A program made the translations under genes and the position numbers. A stretch of 64,000 nt of DNA from Apodospora peruviana (taxonomy: Eukaryota; Ascomycota; Sordariomycetes; Sordariales; Lasiosphaeriaceae), in NCBI GenBank assembly GCA_033439685.1, contig JAUEDM010000003.1:402001-466000 (forward strand). Direction: 5' to 3'. The notes beneath the pieces are model-generated. The model ran no database searches and was not told the origin of the DNA. It was given only the letters and a program-made list of their open reading frames with translations. Shown piece by piece: positions 23,201 through 36,421 of the stretch (within the stretch, counting starts at the first letter, position 1; every line of letters starts with the position of its first letter).

Positions 23201-24554
23201 CAATGGCAGTTGAGAGATGGCTTCCTCAGGCCTCGAGGTGAGATTAATGTCGACTCCTTGATGCTGCAGCAGACGAACAGACGCGACCGACCGGTGTGTG
23301 TCGGATACCAGTGTGTGTGCGAGTGCGGAGCCGGAGCGGCCAACCGAACGAGTGCCATCACGGCCCCCGATTCGCTGGCCAGGAGCTGCACTGCTCAGGG
23401 AGGCCCGGCTCAGTGTGTGCGGCCAGACCCTTTTTTCCTCTCACCCAAGCCCCAAGCCCGCCCGGGACTGTTACCTTCCGAAAGACCCGGGGAACGAACG
23501 GACGGGCAGGCAGGCAAGGCGGATACCAACTCCCTACAGGGCAACTCACTCGGAGGTACTGCCGTTTCTCGCCTCCCTGCTCCATCTCGTCGTTCGTCAG
23601 TCCTTATTACAGTCGATGTCATCGCACATCTTACACGCGAGTTCGCGGTTCTGATAGGTAGAGGACAAACTCTGTTAACCGTTATCGTCAAGCGCTCCAC
23701 TCCTATTATTCAGCCTCCACAACATTGCCTGAGGCAAGCCCAGGGCGGCAACAAATCTAATGAGCAAAAGATCCAGAAAGGGACTCAATATCCGGGCGAA
23801 CAAAGTAAAAACGTATTCAAATTAGGATGATCCGTGAAAACTAAGATCCCCCCTGAAGTTTGCTAGAAGCAAGATAGCCAGCCATAGCCAACCAAAGGTA
23901 TCAAGAAAAAGGGGGAAGGGCCACAGGCCCTATTAAGCCAAACCATGACGTGCCAGCCAACCCGTTCTCTGAAAATTATACCACTCCAAACAGATCAAGT
24001 TTTTGATCGGGAAAAGATAGGCGAATGGACGCCCATACGAAAATGATAAGAAATCCACAAACATAGTCCATTGCCGCCCACCCCCTGACAGGCAAGAATT
24101 AACGTAGAAGTCACTCTAGTACCTTGGAGTAAAAGAACCCGATGTCTCCTCCAATTAAGTGACAAAGAAAAGAACAGGAGAAGTGATCGAAACAAAAGAA
24201 AAGATCAACACTGGAAGACTTTGCCCGTCGAGGGACTTGGTATCTCGCAAGGAAAGGAACCGGATTGCCAACGCCACCAAAGACCACAAAGCAGCCCCAT
24301 CCGCAAACCCTAGAAACATATGGGTGCTTTTTTTTATGTGCACGCCAATCTCGGCGTGTTGAAAATGACAAAAAATCAAACTCCACATATTTCAAAATAA
24401 ACAGCCACAAGCCAAATCCTATTCTAGACTCGCCTTGCCGGCACCGGTGTAGCCAGTATAGATTCCATTATCCAAAGACTTATTGTTGTGTCCTCCTTCA
24501 ATCGTGTTCGCGTGTTGTGTTGTTGTTGTTCTTGCTCTTCATCATTCGTCATCA
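17222..24554. other. Large gene-free region 3' of the csp-2-like gene
   Basis: About 7.3 kb. 17,222-17,950 continues the AT-rich zone. The rest contains simple repeats: a C run at 18,284-18,296, (CA)12 at 18,856-18,880, a C run at 21,303-21,314 and a (GA) run at 22,236-22,251. The longest open frames (for example 222 codons on the minus strand at 19,067-19,735) have no recognisable features. The part next to 24,555 must hold the 3' UTR of the csp-2-like gene. Confidence 0.5.
18856..18880. repeat. CA dinucleotide microsatellite
   Basis: A 25-base uninterrupted alternating CA tract, directly followed by a TCTCTCTGTCTC stretch. It is in non-coding DNA. Confidence 0.95.
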
Positions 24555-27317
24555 TCAGAAGCAAAGCCGCAGCTCGTATCTGGTCTGCTCGGCACCTGTC
24601 GAGGTTGGGGATATCATCTCAACTTCATCAGGCCCGACATCGACCGCCATTTCCCATTCCCGTTTAACCGGGACCCTCACTTCGGCGAGCTCGAAAGTCA
24701 TATCCTGGCCCTCCGAAAGTTCCTGGATGACGTCGTCGTCGATTTCGATCTCGAGGCCCCGGGGTAAAACACGTACTGTCCTCATAACCCTACTACTATC
24801 GAAGTTCCACTTGAGGGCAGTCTTAGTGACAAATTCCTGCAGAGTCCGTTGCATCAGGTAGACGGCGCGGTGAAGATTGTTGGGAGAGGCGTCGGGCGAC
24901 TCTCGTCGGGCGAGATAGAAACAGGCAACCGGTTTCGTAGATCGTTCGGGAGGGGGTCGGTATGTCGTGTCTACACCTAAAGCTTCTATCCAACCCGTCA
25001 GGTTCCCAGCATCGTCCGTTTGTTTTATCTTGGTGGGTTGATCAGAACCCTGCCGAGAGGTTGATGGAGAGCCAAGTCGCTGGTATTCTTTCCACTGGGA
25101 TTTCTGCCCGCTGACAGATGCTTGAGAGTGGAGAGACATGGAGCTCGGGGAGGGTGACACTAGAGAGGATTCGGTGACGGACCCCGGCTCGCTTCGCCAT
25201 GTCGTGTCTCTAGACTCCACTTTAGATAGATCAAGTGATTCGCCGGGTAGTGATACTGGATGCAAATCGGGGTCGTCGAAATCTTCGCCGCGGAGGTACA
25301 GGACGCTTACGGGGCGTGTCGATGTGAACATGTCTTGTAGCGTTCGTAGCTTGAATTGAAGGTCTTCCTCGGGTGGTAGACGGGCGCCGCCTCCGGCAGA
25401 ACTGGCAGAAGACATCGACCAAGTTCGCTTGTGCTTTTGCACCTTTCCGGGTCTCTGGGCGGCCTGGCTTTTGACCTGCGAAGTGCCAGACCTTTTTCTC
25501 TTGCCGAAATCCTTCATCCCGCTCTCAGCTTGGGCGATCTGCTGGTTGAGCTTGTCAATGGATTTCCTGACATGGGCAATATCGTTCGAGAGCTTGCGCT
25601 CCGCTCCGTGATCTCTGAATAATTTGACTTTGCAGTAGCATATTTCAGCTGCGCTCTCAGTTGGCGAAGACTGAGCTGGTTCGGCCGGATAGGGGTGAGT
25701 CTTGGCGCACAACCTGACAGGGATTCCCTTGACCCCTTTGGAATGGCTGAAATCGGTGGAAAGAAAGTTGAAGCGCACGGCGACGCTGCAGTCCACAGAT
25801 CCATTGATACCTGGTGTCCAGATGACTGAAAAGCCGTCAAAGGAGGATGTTTCGAGCTCGACGCGCGTTCGTTTATCGTCGCCCTCTGCCGGCTGTCCTG
25901 CTTCAACGTACTCGACCGCTTGCAGCTTTCCACCTCTCTGGTGAGCTTCATTTGTGCCACGCCCTTCTTTCCATAAACTCCAGCAAACTCCCGGTTTCAG
26001 TCGCTGCTGTTCATCCTCGAAGGAAACGCGTACAAATGTGCGGAATCGTTGGCCCGGCACAATCGGGAGAGTAGGCCGCGTATCGACAATGGATAATGAG
26101 TAGGCTTGGCCCTTGTTTAGATATGTCACCGGAATTTCGTCCGCATGTCTGATCATAGCAGTAGGCGCGTTGAGCGTCGTGTGGAACCGGAATGATCCGC
26201 TTGACGATGGGAGATGTCCGCCCATGGGCATTCCGAAGGGTCGTGCTCCAAAGGCCATCATGGGAGAATGTGCCTGAAAGTTACCTTCGATGGACCCCAT
26301 TCTTTCCTCGGCAGGATCGGAATCAACGGGAGAACCGTCTTGGTCCATCGTCTCATAACCGGTGTCTTGGTGGACAAAGGTAGATGGCGCAAAGGATGGC
26401 TGAGGCGCCGGAGGTTGGATGAAAGGATTGTAGTTGTGGAACTGGTGCGGATGAAAACCATGGTGGAATCCTGTCATGTCGATAGCCGTCGTTCCCGAAT
26501 GCAAGGTCCCGTCAGCAGTTGGCATCGAGAGCGGAGTGCCCAGACCCATCCCCAGACTGATGGTCGGCGTATGGAGATCACCAGCCTGAGGATGATAGAT
26601 CGTGTTCGTTCCGCCCGGGGTAGGCGTGTAGTACCCCGGAGGTTGGTTGGCAAAGTGGGCGAAGGAGAAGGAGTTCGAGTCCAGCAAGGATGGCGTGAAT
26701 CTCCATGGCTCGTTTGAAGCCCGAGGGGTGGGGTCTTGGTCCCTGAACACCTCATGGCTTAAACTTTGGGCTCTGCAGTTGGCTCGAGTTAGTTCATGTT
26801 CTTATTTCAACGGCGGTCCCCATAAAGCCCTATTTCTAGATGATCGGCAAAAACGGTTACTGGCGCCTTTGTTCCCGCACCCGAACCACGCATAGCTTCC
26901 GTCGCCAATGGGAGTGGATCACCGGCAGACAAGTAGCACAGAAATATCGCGGACTGGAAATCGCAAAATAAAAGAACGAAAACCGGAACAAAAAGAGATT
27001 TAGAGCAGGGCAACATACCTTTCTTGTGAGGATACAACAACATTGGCCTGACTCGCGGTTGCGGTGCTAGCCGGGATGCCTGCCGCAGACGATGAGGTAG
27101 CAGCGGCCACTTCCGGAAACTGTTGCTTGAAAGTGGCCAGAAGCTCATCGCCTGGCTTCTGCGAACTCGTCCTACAAATCAGAATGTCAGTAAGAATGCG
27201 CCAAATGACTTGGTGGTTGAAGGCTCTCAGGTGAGTTCAGTCCGGCGGCTTTGCGCTGCCCGAACTCGTCGCGGCGGCGGGGCGCATCTCATCAAGCACT
27301 CACCTTTGACGAAACAT
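24555..27317 (-). CDS. csp-2: CP2/Grainyhead-like transcription factor (CSP-2 type)
   Basis: Three exons (27317-27304, 27171-27019, 26772-24555) give 794 residues. The first exon has only 14 coding bases (MFRQ plus part of R). Residues about 245-465 form the CP2 DNA-binding domain, with FRFHTTLNAPTAMI, VTYLNKGQAYSLSI, FRTFVRVSFEDE, SFDGFSVIWTPGINGS and GVKGIPVRLCAKT. A coiled-coil-like segment (KLSNDIAHVRKSIDKLNQQI) and a basic cluster (GKRKRSG) follow. The C-terminus (about 680-770) is the ubiquitin-like dimerisation region of the family (VYLMQRTLQEFVTKTALKW). In Neurospora the homologous factor is needed for conidial separation and for genes of cell-wall remodelling; the same role is inferred. 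The N-terminal 240 residues are Pro/His/Gly-rich, as in activation regions. The gene symbol follows the Neurospora name and orthology is inferred from domain order. Confidence 0.93.
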
Positions 27318-30300
27318 GAGTCCGGTGATGGTGATGTGAAGTACGGAAGTAGCAGGAGGAAGAAACTAAGTGTTATAACGACTGTGTTGGTCTGACCCGT
27401 TGCCTAGTTCCCCCAGGTTGATGGAGGTTCAGACCACAGCCGGGAGGAGGCTGATGAATGGTTGCGTCGGATGCCAGCTTCGTCGGAGGCTCTGGTCGTG
27501 GTCGGGGAGCGCTGGTGGGGAAGGTGACCCGGACTTTGCGATGAAACCTGGGCCCCAAGACGGCTTTCGGAACGGCGGCGCAAAGCAGTACAGATGGGGT
27601 CCGAGGGGTAACGAAGGTTCGCGCAGCTGTATCGTGAAGTGCGTCTCGTCAAGGTTGGAAAAAGGGCCTTGTTGTTTGATTATGGCCAGTATGCGTCGAA
27701 GGGCAGTTGAAACGAGAGGCGGTAAAGGCAGAAAAGAGAGACCATGGCAAGGCGCCAGCTGTTTATGGCGGGTTTCGCATTCGCACCACAGAGTGGAAGG
27801 AAGGGTGTGTCGGCCTTGTATATACACCACGCAGCCGCTAATGCAATCCCGGCGGTCAATTAATGGCGAGTCTATGTGTGGATACAGGGTACATGGACTT
27901 TGGAGCAAGACCGGCCGAGCCGTTTGGTAACAGCTATAAGTGGAGGGAGAAATTTTAAAACGGAGGAAGTACCCTCGAGTTTTGGTCGTGCTGTGGGTGG
28001 TTGTGGATCCGTGGAGGGTCCTGGGTAGCCCAGCAGAGCTTTCATGCGAAATCGTGGAACTAGATTAATTTCGACCTCGCCCAGCCGTCGCTAACCCAAA
28101 GGGGTAGTTGCTTGTCGAGGCCGACAGGTGAAGAAGGCTCAAGGCGTGAGGGGAGGTGTGGCTGCTTTCTGGAGTCCTGGGAGGGGACGGTCGGGGTAAA
28201 GCCGACCAATAAGACTCGGTTCGAAGCCGTCCAGGCAAAGGTCTAAGGTACAGAAGGCGCCTGCGGGTGGGGGGCTTGCGAATACAGTGCAGAATGGCCT
28301 GATGTTCGAGGAGGGTTGAGGTTGAACTGAAGCACGGGATACTGGGAGGAATAAAGGGACGGAAGAGCAGGACGGGGTGCGGCTTTGGATTGCAGTTTCC
28401 CTTCCTGTACCTGCCTATTACCTGAGTTTGAATAACAGGCAGGCAGGCAGGCACGACCTGGAGAACAGTCACCTGCACCTCATTCTCAGACGTGCTCCCA
28501 GGGTCCGCATTATTTTGGCATGTTCAAATAAAGGACTTGCCAGGGCTCCATCTCTGACAGTGCCGTCGAAACTACCGCCATGGAACCAGGGCACCTAATA
28601 ACACTCACTTACCGGATCTCACGTTGGGCTGACACCCTGGTGAACCTTGTTATCTCGACGAGCTGTCCGAACTAAACAAAACAAAACAGCATAGAGTCCG
28701 GGTCTCCGAGATGAGAGTGCGTGATGAGTCGGTGCATCTCGCATGCGCCGTTGCGGCAGGGGACCGAAATCGTGAACAAGAGCTTCGATATTCCGGGCAT
28801 TGCGACATTGCAACTTCGGGAGGAGATTGTTAAGGAGGGACATCGGAAACCCACGCTCCACTTCTTCTCCAGAGAACCCGCGGATGTCACCGGCAAATTG
28901 GGGTGTGGCGCGCCAGTCTGCTTAGACTAATCTCTACAGTGTGGACGTCGCAATCCCAAGACCGAGTCCCCACTGTGCTACCCAGACCTTACGCCGGACG
29001 GGTTATACCAGCCACTGCAGCCGTTATACCCCAGGGAGGACAGAAGAACGGAAGCATTACATCTCCTTACCTACCTTAGATACTCATGCGCCAGCGTTTT
29101 GGTGCCGTTGGCAATAAGGGAGGTGCTCCCCCGGCCGTCTCTCACCAAGCACTACAGGAGACTTCCAGGTTCTATGCGCAGATGTACGGGCTACGCGAGT
29201 ACGGGGTAGATAAGTTAGGTTCTGCCATTCTTCAGTGCCTTTTCGCTATCTCGTCGGTCGTTACAAGCACAATATCGCATCTGGGGTTTCCTTTTCTGGA
29301 CCGGCCCCGTAGGGCCGTTACGTTCGGTTGAAGTACCGATACTTCACCCAGGGGTCCCGATCTCGACGTGGCTATGCAAAGCTCTATTCGCCTCCTCGTC
29401 TTTGCCTCGTCTCCTTCGTCCCTTTATAAAGTTGACCATACTGTGAGAGTATCACCTTTATGATTGGACGGTGGCATCAGCAGACTCATCTCTATTGGAG
29501 TTGTGTCTTTCACGTACGGGGTCTCCACACGCTCTGCATTCGGAACGAGGTCTATCCAGAACGCCACAGTTGCAATGGGTGAGATCGACGTCTTCATCTG
29601 TTCAGCCGGATGCCCTACAGCACAAAAAACCACAGCTTTAGCTGTCGATCCTGTGGCTGGTGTAAGTTAATCGCCACAGTTGTCGTCCGCTCCACGTATA
29701 TGATGGTCCAGATCTCTTTTTATAGCACTCGAGCAGCAATTGCTGCTTGAACAATGCGGCGTTGATAATCGAGACCATAGGAGTCAATCTCCATCTCTGT
29801 TTGCTCAAGTCAGCAGCCTTGTAAGGATTAACGTTGGCGCTCACCAATGCGCCGTTTCTCTCATCTCCGGATATGACGTCAGTCTTCTTTTTTTTTTTTT
29901 TCGTGTCAAATCTTTTGACTAGCCGGGCTGTTTTTCTCCACCGCTTCACTTTCCGTTTCTGATATCCCCACATATTTTCGATCTAATTACTTGACAACGC
30001 CATAAATCCACAAGTCGGATCCTCTGTCGCTGGAGGAAGCATGAATGAAACTAACGATTTGGAGCTTCAGATGATTGTCAGTCTTTATTTTTTCGACAGG
30101 TAGGGTTGACCCGCGCTCGGGAAGAAGCAGATCGTCGATCTTGCCCGCTTTAGGTCCCGAACCCCGAGTCTCGGTAATATTCTGGAAGGGTTCCTCAAGC
30201 GCAGAACATCCAAAGCGCAGAACACTAATAATGATAAGGAGCATCCACCACACCTCTTCCTTCGCTTCGAGAGATGAACCGATAAAGCGATGATCGCTCC

Positions 30301-33300
30301 CTTCTGTACCTCTTGAGCTTTTGCAGACCTTCTCTTTTGGATCGCGAACTGTTTTGCGCCTCGTACCTAGGAAGACGTATATCATGGAATTCGCCAAATC
30401 CAGTGGCTTAGCTGAGCACGGGCTCGCCTACCAAATAACACACTCAGATGGCGGCAGATAGATTGCGCCCGGGAAATATGCGACCATTGAACCGGCCCGG
30501 GCTCTTAAAGCTTTACAACAGGCAAAACACCGTCGCAGTCGCCCCAAACAGATATAATGAGCTTCTGTTATAAGCTGCTCACGCGCGGTTGAAAAAATCT
30601 CACCGGATCAGTGACCAGCCTGTCACTCCTGGGGATCAGTCTGCCCTACACATACTGACGAGGTCAAGTTATCTGCGGCCACGGTAACCCGTACAGCGCA
30701 CAACAGCCGGCTGGCGGGACGATTTCGACCCGCCACGGAAAACAAACATTCACAGAATCCCGCACGGCACACCAGCCACGCCCCCTGTGGCGCATCGAGC
30801 GAGATAACCGAATAAACCTCCAGGTTTCTCACGTGGTTCTCTTGGAGCGGGACTTCCCCTCAGCAATTATGTCTCATTGGAACGTATTTCTGTTACACAG
30901 TCACCCATCGCTTTGACGATAAATGGAATATCAGAACCCGAATATGAATTGAATGGAAGTCGTAACTCTCTACTGTGTCTCTTGAAATGACGTCATTTCT
31001 TTAGGACATCGACTCGTCGTGAAGAACGGGACTTCAGTTTAGTCGCTGTGATAGAGCTCACGAGGATGGGGATGGCGTGGCGGCCCGCTCGCACCACACT
31101 GTCTCCACGACGTGGCAGGCCCGTAAGCCGGCGCTGAAGAGTGTCAAAAGACAACTTGAAACTGGCACATATGTCTGCCGTCCGTAGCGTGCCCTTCACT
31201 CCTATCCCGACGATAAAAGTCAATTCCTGATAAGCGCTTTGTCAGCTGTCTTTCCCTGCAAAAGACACTCACCGCCTGGTCAACTGGTGGTACCTGGCAC
31301 TTGCCCGCAACAATGCGGGATGGTTTTAAGAATACACTTGCCTCCGGGTGCGAGGCATGCCGGTGCCTCAGATCCTACGTCATTCTCGTCTGACTCGAAG
31401 GGAGATCCGCGATAGACTTGCCGGTCAGACGTCTGTTCTCCATTGTCTTGTTCTTTGCCCATGCCGCGTTGTGCCTGCTCAAGTCACTTTTTAAGTCTAT
31501 CCATTTTCGCGCACTTGGGAAAGGGGAAATGGAGTGGTGGTTTGCGCCTGCCCGTTCCCTTTCCACACTAGCCTGCTAGCGGGGGTTGACGTGGCTCCGC
31601 CGTGTGGGCTTCAACCCGTACCACAGCGATAGCGCCTGTTCAGCTTAAGCCCATTACGGGTGTAATCCCGTACAGTACGCTAGCGTAATTACCGTCGGCC
31701 CCGGAACCTTGACGATGATGTCATTTGCTCAATTGCGTGCGTCGCAACCACGTTGGCCTCGGCCCCCTCCGACATCCCCGCCCGCGTCCTGTTTCGTTTC
31801 CCGCCCGGCACGGACGCCGGGAATCTTTGACAACGAAACGGTTGAGAAGCTCCCAAAGGGTCAAGACAGCTGTTAAATTTGAAGCTAGTCGCGTGCTTCA
31901 ACGCAACGACAAGGGTCTTGCTGTAGTCTTTTTGCTATCGAATTTTAAGCAAAGTCGTCCGGATCTATTCCCAATTGAAAGGAAGACGCCAGCGCTACGA
32001 CATGCAGTCCCTTCAGATGTGAGGAGGATCGCCATCGCATCGCGTAAGGTAATCCGTGCAGTCGCCCTGGTTTGGAGTTGAAGATTTAGCGTTCGAACTG
32101 AACACACTAGCACCACCAGGCAGGCACCTTCTCGCCTCACCAAAACTGTTCTATTCTATGACTATACAAAAACAGAGATCAGAATGAAAATCAATGATCA
32201 TAAAATTAAAAATAGATACCGGTCCAAATCGTCCCTGCACGTGTAGGTATTCAACGACGAACGAACTTCACGAGTTGCTTGAGTACTCCATACCCCTACT
32301 CTTGCCACCACTCGACCGGTCTATTCATGGCGGACGGACACACGGTGATGGTACGCTCATGCCTTCACCGTCCTGGCTTCTCTTATTAGCAACCGTTTTG
32401 TCAGCCTTGCTTGGCCGAAACCAACATGATCAGGAAGGAGCAGCTCACAGAGGTAAGGTGTAGGTAAGGTGGTGAGGTGGTATTATTCACCGGTTGACCG
32501 CCCACCTTTCCGTGTGCACTAACCTTTCGTCTGAGGTCGTGGGCGCGTGCGTCCCTCCCGTCCGCCCGGCATGTGGTCAACGATACAGGGTTACACGGCC
32601 GATGTGGTATGCTGATGGTGAAATTTATTGCGTGAATCCTGCTTTCTCTTCCCCTCATCGTTCCTGAGATGTGACAAGCACGCAGGGCTCCCGTTACCGA
32701 ATTCAGGGACCTCATGGGGGAGGGGGGGGGAAGGGACTACCTCAGAGCTCTCTCGTTCCGCCCCGAGACGATCTCTTTGGTCACACCACCGCCTCAGGGC
32801 CCTGAAGACACCTGTTTTGGGGTCCCCTGTTTTCTCGTTCTTTTTTTTTGTTCTCGAATAAAAAAATAGCTCCCCTGAGCAAATCACTTATTTTTGGACG
32901 GCCGATCAGCACCCTCTGATGATCTGATCCGGTTTTCTCGACATATTCGCACCCCGCACCTCCGTACACGCGCATGCACACAACACAAATTGACACATTG
33001 ACACACACCTATCAAATCCCCTGAAGTACACTCTTTTTGGCCGGCACGCCAGGCACTCCACATAAGGGCTATCCCATGGTATACGGATAACGATTATCTC
33101 ACGGGTGTGTTACCTATACCTGCTACACGTAGCTCCTCGACGTGTTAGCTATACGGATTACTATATTTCGGTGGTGAGTACCTAAGGTACCTAGGTAGGA
33201 TTGATTGCCACCACCAGCACAGCCCGCTGTCTGGGCGTTCGCGGCCGGCCGTGTCTATGCCGTCTCCTGCCGAGCTTCGGCTGCCGGGCGTTCCGTCTCT

Positions 33301-34680
33301 GTTCTCGCCTCCGGGGTACGGGAACTTACTGTGAGAACCCGATTCCAGCTTTGTCATGGTAGGTACGTAGCGGACAGCTCATTCTTCTCGGGGACGAAAA
33401 ATGTCTTCATACTTCAAAATCGGCGTTGTGGATGTCAGTACAGCCCGGACCGCTGTAGATTTCCTTGACATACTACTGTCAAGTACATGCACATACTTGC
33501 TGCAATTGGTTCGTGGTGGTGAGTAAGGTAGTGTAGAATTTGCGATTTGCCCACCCATTGCCTAATTTGTGGTGGTCTGCTGCATACACAGGCAGCAGAC
33601 CCCTCCTCCTGCCCAGGGACAGACTGGTAGTTGTAAGCTACGGTTCTTCACATACTTATACACACTTTCCTTATATATTAGAGGCGATACTTGGGTTATA
33701 CCTTATTGCAAGCTGCGGTTAGTCTTGGTTTAGGTTGGTATAACACTCCGATAGAGAGTTGTAAGAGTTGAAAATTGAATTTCAGTGGGAGTCGTACAGC
33801 AATGCCTCTCGAAGGATCTGATTACCCGGGCAGTAATGCGAGGGGGGTGAAGCACAACAAACTCCAGGTTTGACCACTGATGAGATAGCACCTCGGTTCA
33901 TTGCTAACGCTGGCTTTCGAAATTCCCCTTGGAGACACACAACCACTTATAGGATATAGTTGAGCACAGCGAGTATGCAGCCGTCTCAGAATAGATGGCA
34001 GTCTCGTGATGGAACGGCACGCCTGGACTGGTCAGATCGCAGAGTTGAGGCTCGTGGCCGGATAGCTGGCCTCTGATTCGCTGTTGCTGCCATTGCTCAG
34101 GTAGATGCTTGCTCCGGCCCGGGTCTCTAAATGAAAAGACCTACGGTAAACGCTCAACACTGGTTGCTGACTCAAGATCTCACCCTCTTTAACTATATTG
34201 TCGTCTGATCAAAGCATCACGAACAAATAGTGTCGGTTCTCGTCGTAAGAGAAAAAAAAGAAGACAAAGCGAACATTCCAGGTCCCAAGCTTGCACATCA
34301 CTGTACCTGAAGACACAGGCCATTCCATGTCACGCAGTGGCTGAAGCTCTCAAACCGGTGCCCCACCTTTCTTATCAGCTCCTTATCGCTCACGGTTACT
34401 GGCTGTTTCGCTCAGCGCATTGGCCCGCCTTGTTTCCGCCCCAGACAGCGATTATCCCATTATCTCGAGCCCCTCCACCACGGGACCCATCTGGGGTTCG
34501 GCTTCTGGACTCGTTCTGACCAAAACCTCTTCCTTCCTCGAGGTTCAACACCTATTTGCAAACACGCCACGGCGTTGCATTTATTCTCGAAAATATACCC
34601 TCGCAAGACTATTTTCATCTCTCCACCTTCGCTTATCATAGCACAGCACCGTCCGCTGTCCGGGCGAGCCTCGAGAAATC
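27318..34680. other. Large gene-free region 5' of the csp-2-like gene
   Basis: About 7.4 kb between the csp-2-like gene (minus) and the OSBP-related gene (plus), which are transcribed away from each other. It must hold both promoters. Open frames are short. The best (69 codons on the minus strand, 29,424-29,633, and the matching plus-strand frame) has no identifiable family. A perfect 12-base palindrome TACGCTAGCGTA lies at 31,676-31,687, a GCAG array at about 28,437-28,452, and a T run at about 29,887-29,900. TACCTAGGTA-type words recur (for example 33,178-33,197). Confidence 0.5.
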
Positions 34681-36421
34681 ATGTCCTCCACGTCATCGCC
34701 AGCACCGGCGTCAACTGCTCCCCCCGCCGCTCCGCCCGAGGAACACACGAGCGACGGGTCAAAGCTGAAGACATTCCTCGGTATCTTGAGAAAGTGAGTC
34801 CAACTCGCAGAGCGTCAGTCGATCCTTGACTCGACAGTTCTTGCTGTCCAAGAGAGATGATGGATGCCTTAGGTGGCGCGTCATCGCCATCTTTCTCCTA
34901 TCAGGGGCATCACTGGCTGTGTGGTTGATAATGCTTCATATCCTGATATCTCGAGCTAACAGCGCGTCACGCCCAGGTTCATCGGCGTCACCGATCTCGC
35001 TTCTGTTCGATTCTCTCTGCCCTCCCAGCTCCTAGAACCCACCCCCAACCTCGAGTACTGGAACTATCTCGACTCTCCCAACGCATTTATTGCTATCGGT
35101 ACTTCAGATGATCCGGTAGATCGCATGTTGGAGGTCTGCCGGTTCTGGTTCACCAAGGATCTGAAATATGCAAAGGGTCGGCCCTGTAAGCCGTACAACT
35201 CTTGCCTCGGCGAATTCTTCAGGGTACGTCGACACGGGCAGCGCGAAAAGCCCATGGTCGCCCTCGGGAGACAACATGCTAACGAGACTGTTTGGCGCAC
35301 AGTGCAACTGGGAGACTGCGGATGATGCGCCCAGGATCAACACCAAAGCGTTAAGGGAGACCAGCACGCCAGGCAGCAGTGCCTCTAGCACGAAATCTGG
35401 AAAGCTGAAGGTCCCCGGACTTGGTTCTACCGACCCCAGAGCGGCTTCCAATGTCTCGGTGTCCCAGTCGGTAACAAGCCCAACGAAACCGATTCGTATT
35501 TCGTATTTAACTGAACAGACGTCGCACCACCCACCGGTCAGCGCTTTCTATATAAGTTGCCCGGAGAAGGGCCTCCATGCTCGAGGCTTCGATCAGATTA
35601 CTGCCAAGTTCACAGGCACCTCGATCAAGGTAATGCCCGGCGAACACAACCTCGGTATCTTCATTACGGTAGAGAACCGGAATCACGAGACATATCAGTT
35701 GACACACCCTGCCGCACATCTGGGTGGACTTCTCCGGGGTGCACTGAGTGTGACTGTTGGAGATGTGGCTTATATTACCTGTCCCGAGACGAAACTAAAA
35801 GCGATCCTCCACTACTATGATGAGGGTTGGCTGGGCCGAACCACGAACAAAGTGGATGGTATCATCTTCCGATACGACCCCGAGAACGATGATAAAGTTC
35901 GGATCAAGGATGTGCCGGAAGAAGACATTCTTGTGAGGCTCAATGGACCATGGAAGGAGAAGGTGGTATTTACAATGGGTCCAAAGCCTGTGGTAAGGAA
36001 TCTTGGAAATGGCCAATGTCGCAAGGATGGATCGATTGGCTGACGGGATGACGTACAGAATTCGCACCCTCCAGAAAAGCAGACAACAATCATCGATATT
36101 GCACCACTCTCGGTGGCACCCAAGGTGCTCCCTCCCGACGAGCAGCAGCTCGAGAACGAGTCGCTGCACCTCTGGGGCGACGTCACCAAGGCTATTCACT
36201 CGAGACAGTTCTCGCAAGCCACGGTTTTGAAGCAAGAGCTCGAAGAGCGCCAGAGGGAGAAGGCTCGTGAACGTGAAAAGAATGGAGAGGTTTGGAAGCC
36301 CGTCTTTTTCGAGCAGGTCACCGATAAAGGGGGCAAGCCACAGTTGACAGAGAAGGGCCGGGAAGTGCTCAAGCGTGCACAAAATGGCGAGTGGAAGCTG
36401 GACGGTATTCTTGAGGAGTGA
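34681..36421 (+). CDS. Oxysterol-binding-protein-related lipid transfer protein
   Basis: Four exons (34681-34793, 34977-35223, 35303-35992, 36059-36421) give 470 residues, a short form consisting of the sterol/lipid-binding ORD domain without PH or ankyrin regions. The family fingerprint EQTSHHPPVSAF is at about 191-202, preceded by PYNSCLGEFFRCNWE and followed by NLGIFITVENRNHETY and the C-terminal SRQFSQATVLKQELEERQRE helix. Such proteins (yeast Osh4/Kes1 and Osh6/7 group) exchange sterol or phosphatidylserine against PI4P between membranes and work at ER contact sites and the Golgi. Which lipid this one carries cannot be read from sequence alone. A low-complexity Ser/Thr insertion at about 135-180 interrupts the domain start. 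All four exon phases match. It lies 1.2 kb upstream of VPS74 in the same orientation. Confidence 0.95.

Noticed and set aside
28205..28240. GGTTCGAAGCC resembling a tRNA T-loop
   Set aside because: The flanking bases do not form a T stem and no A box precedes it.
29424..29633. 69-codon minus-strand frame (and a similar plus-strand frame at 29,464-29,670) that reads like natural protein
   Set aside because: No family, start context or splice partners could be fixed; too short to claim, though a homology search would be worthwhile.
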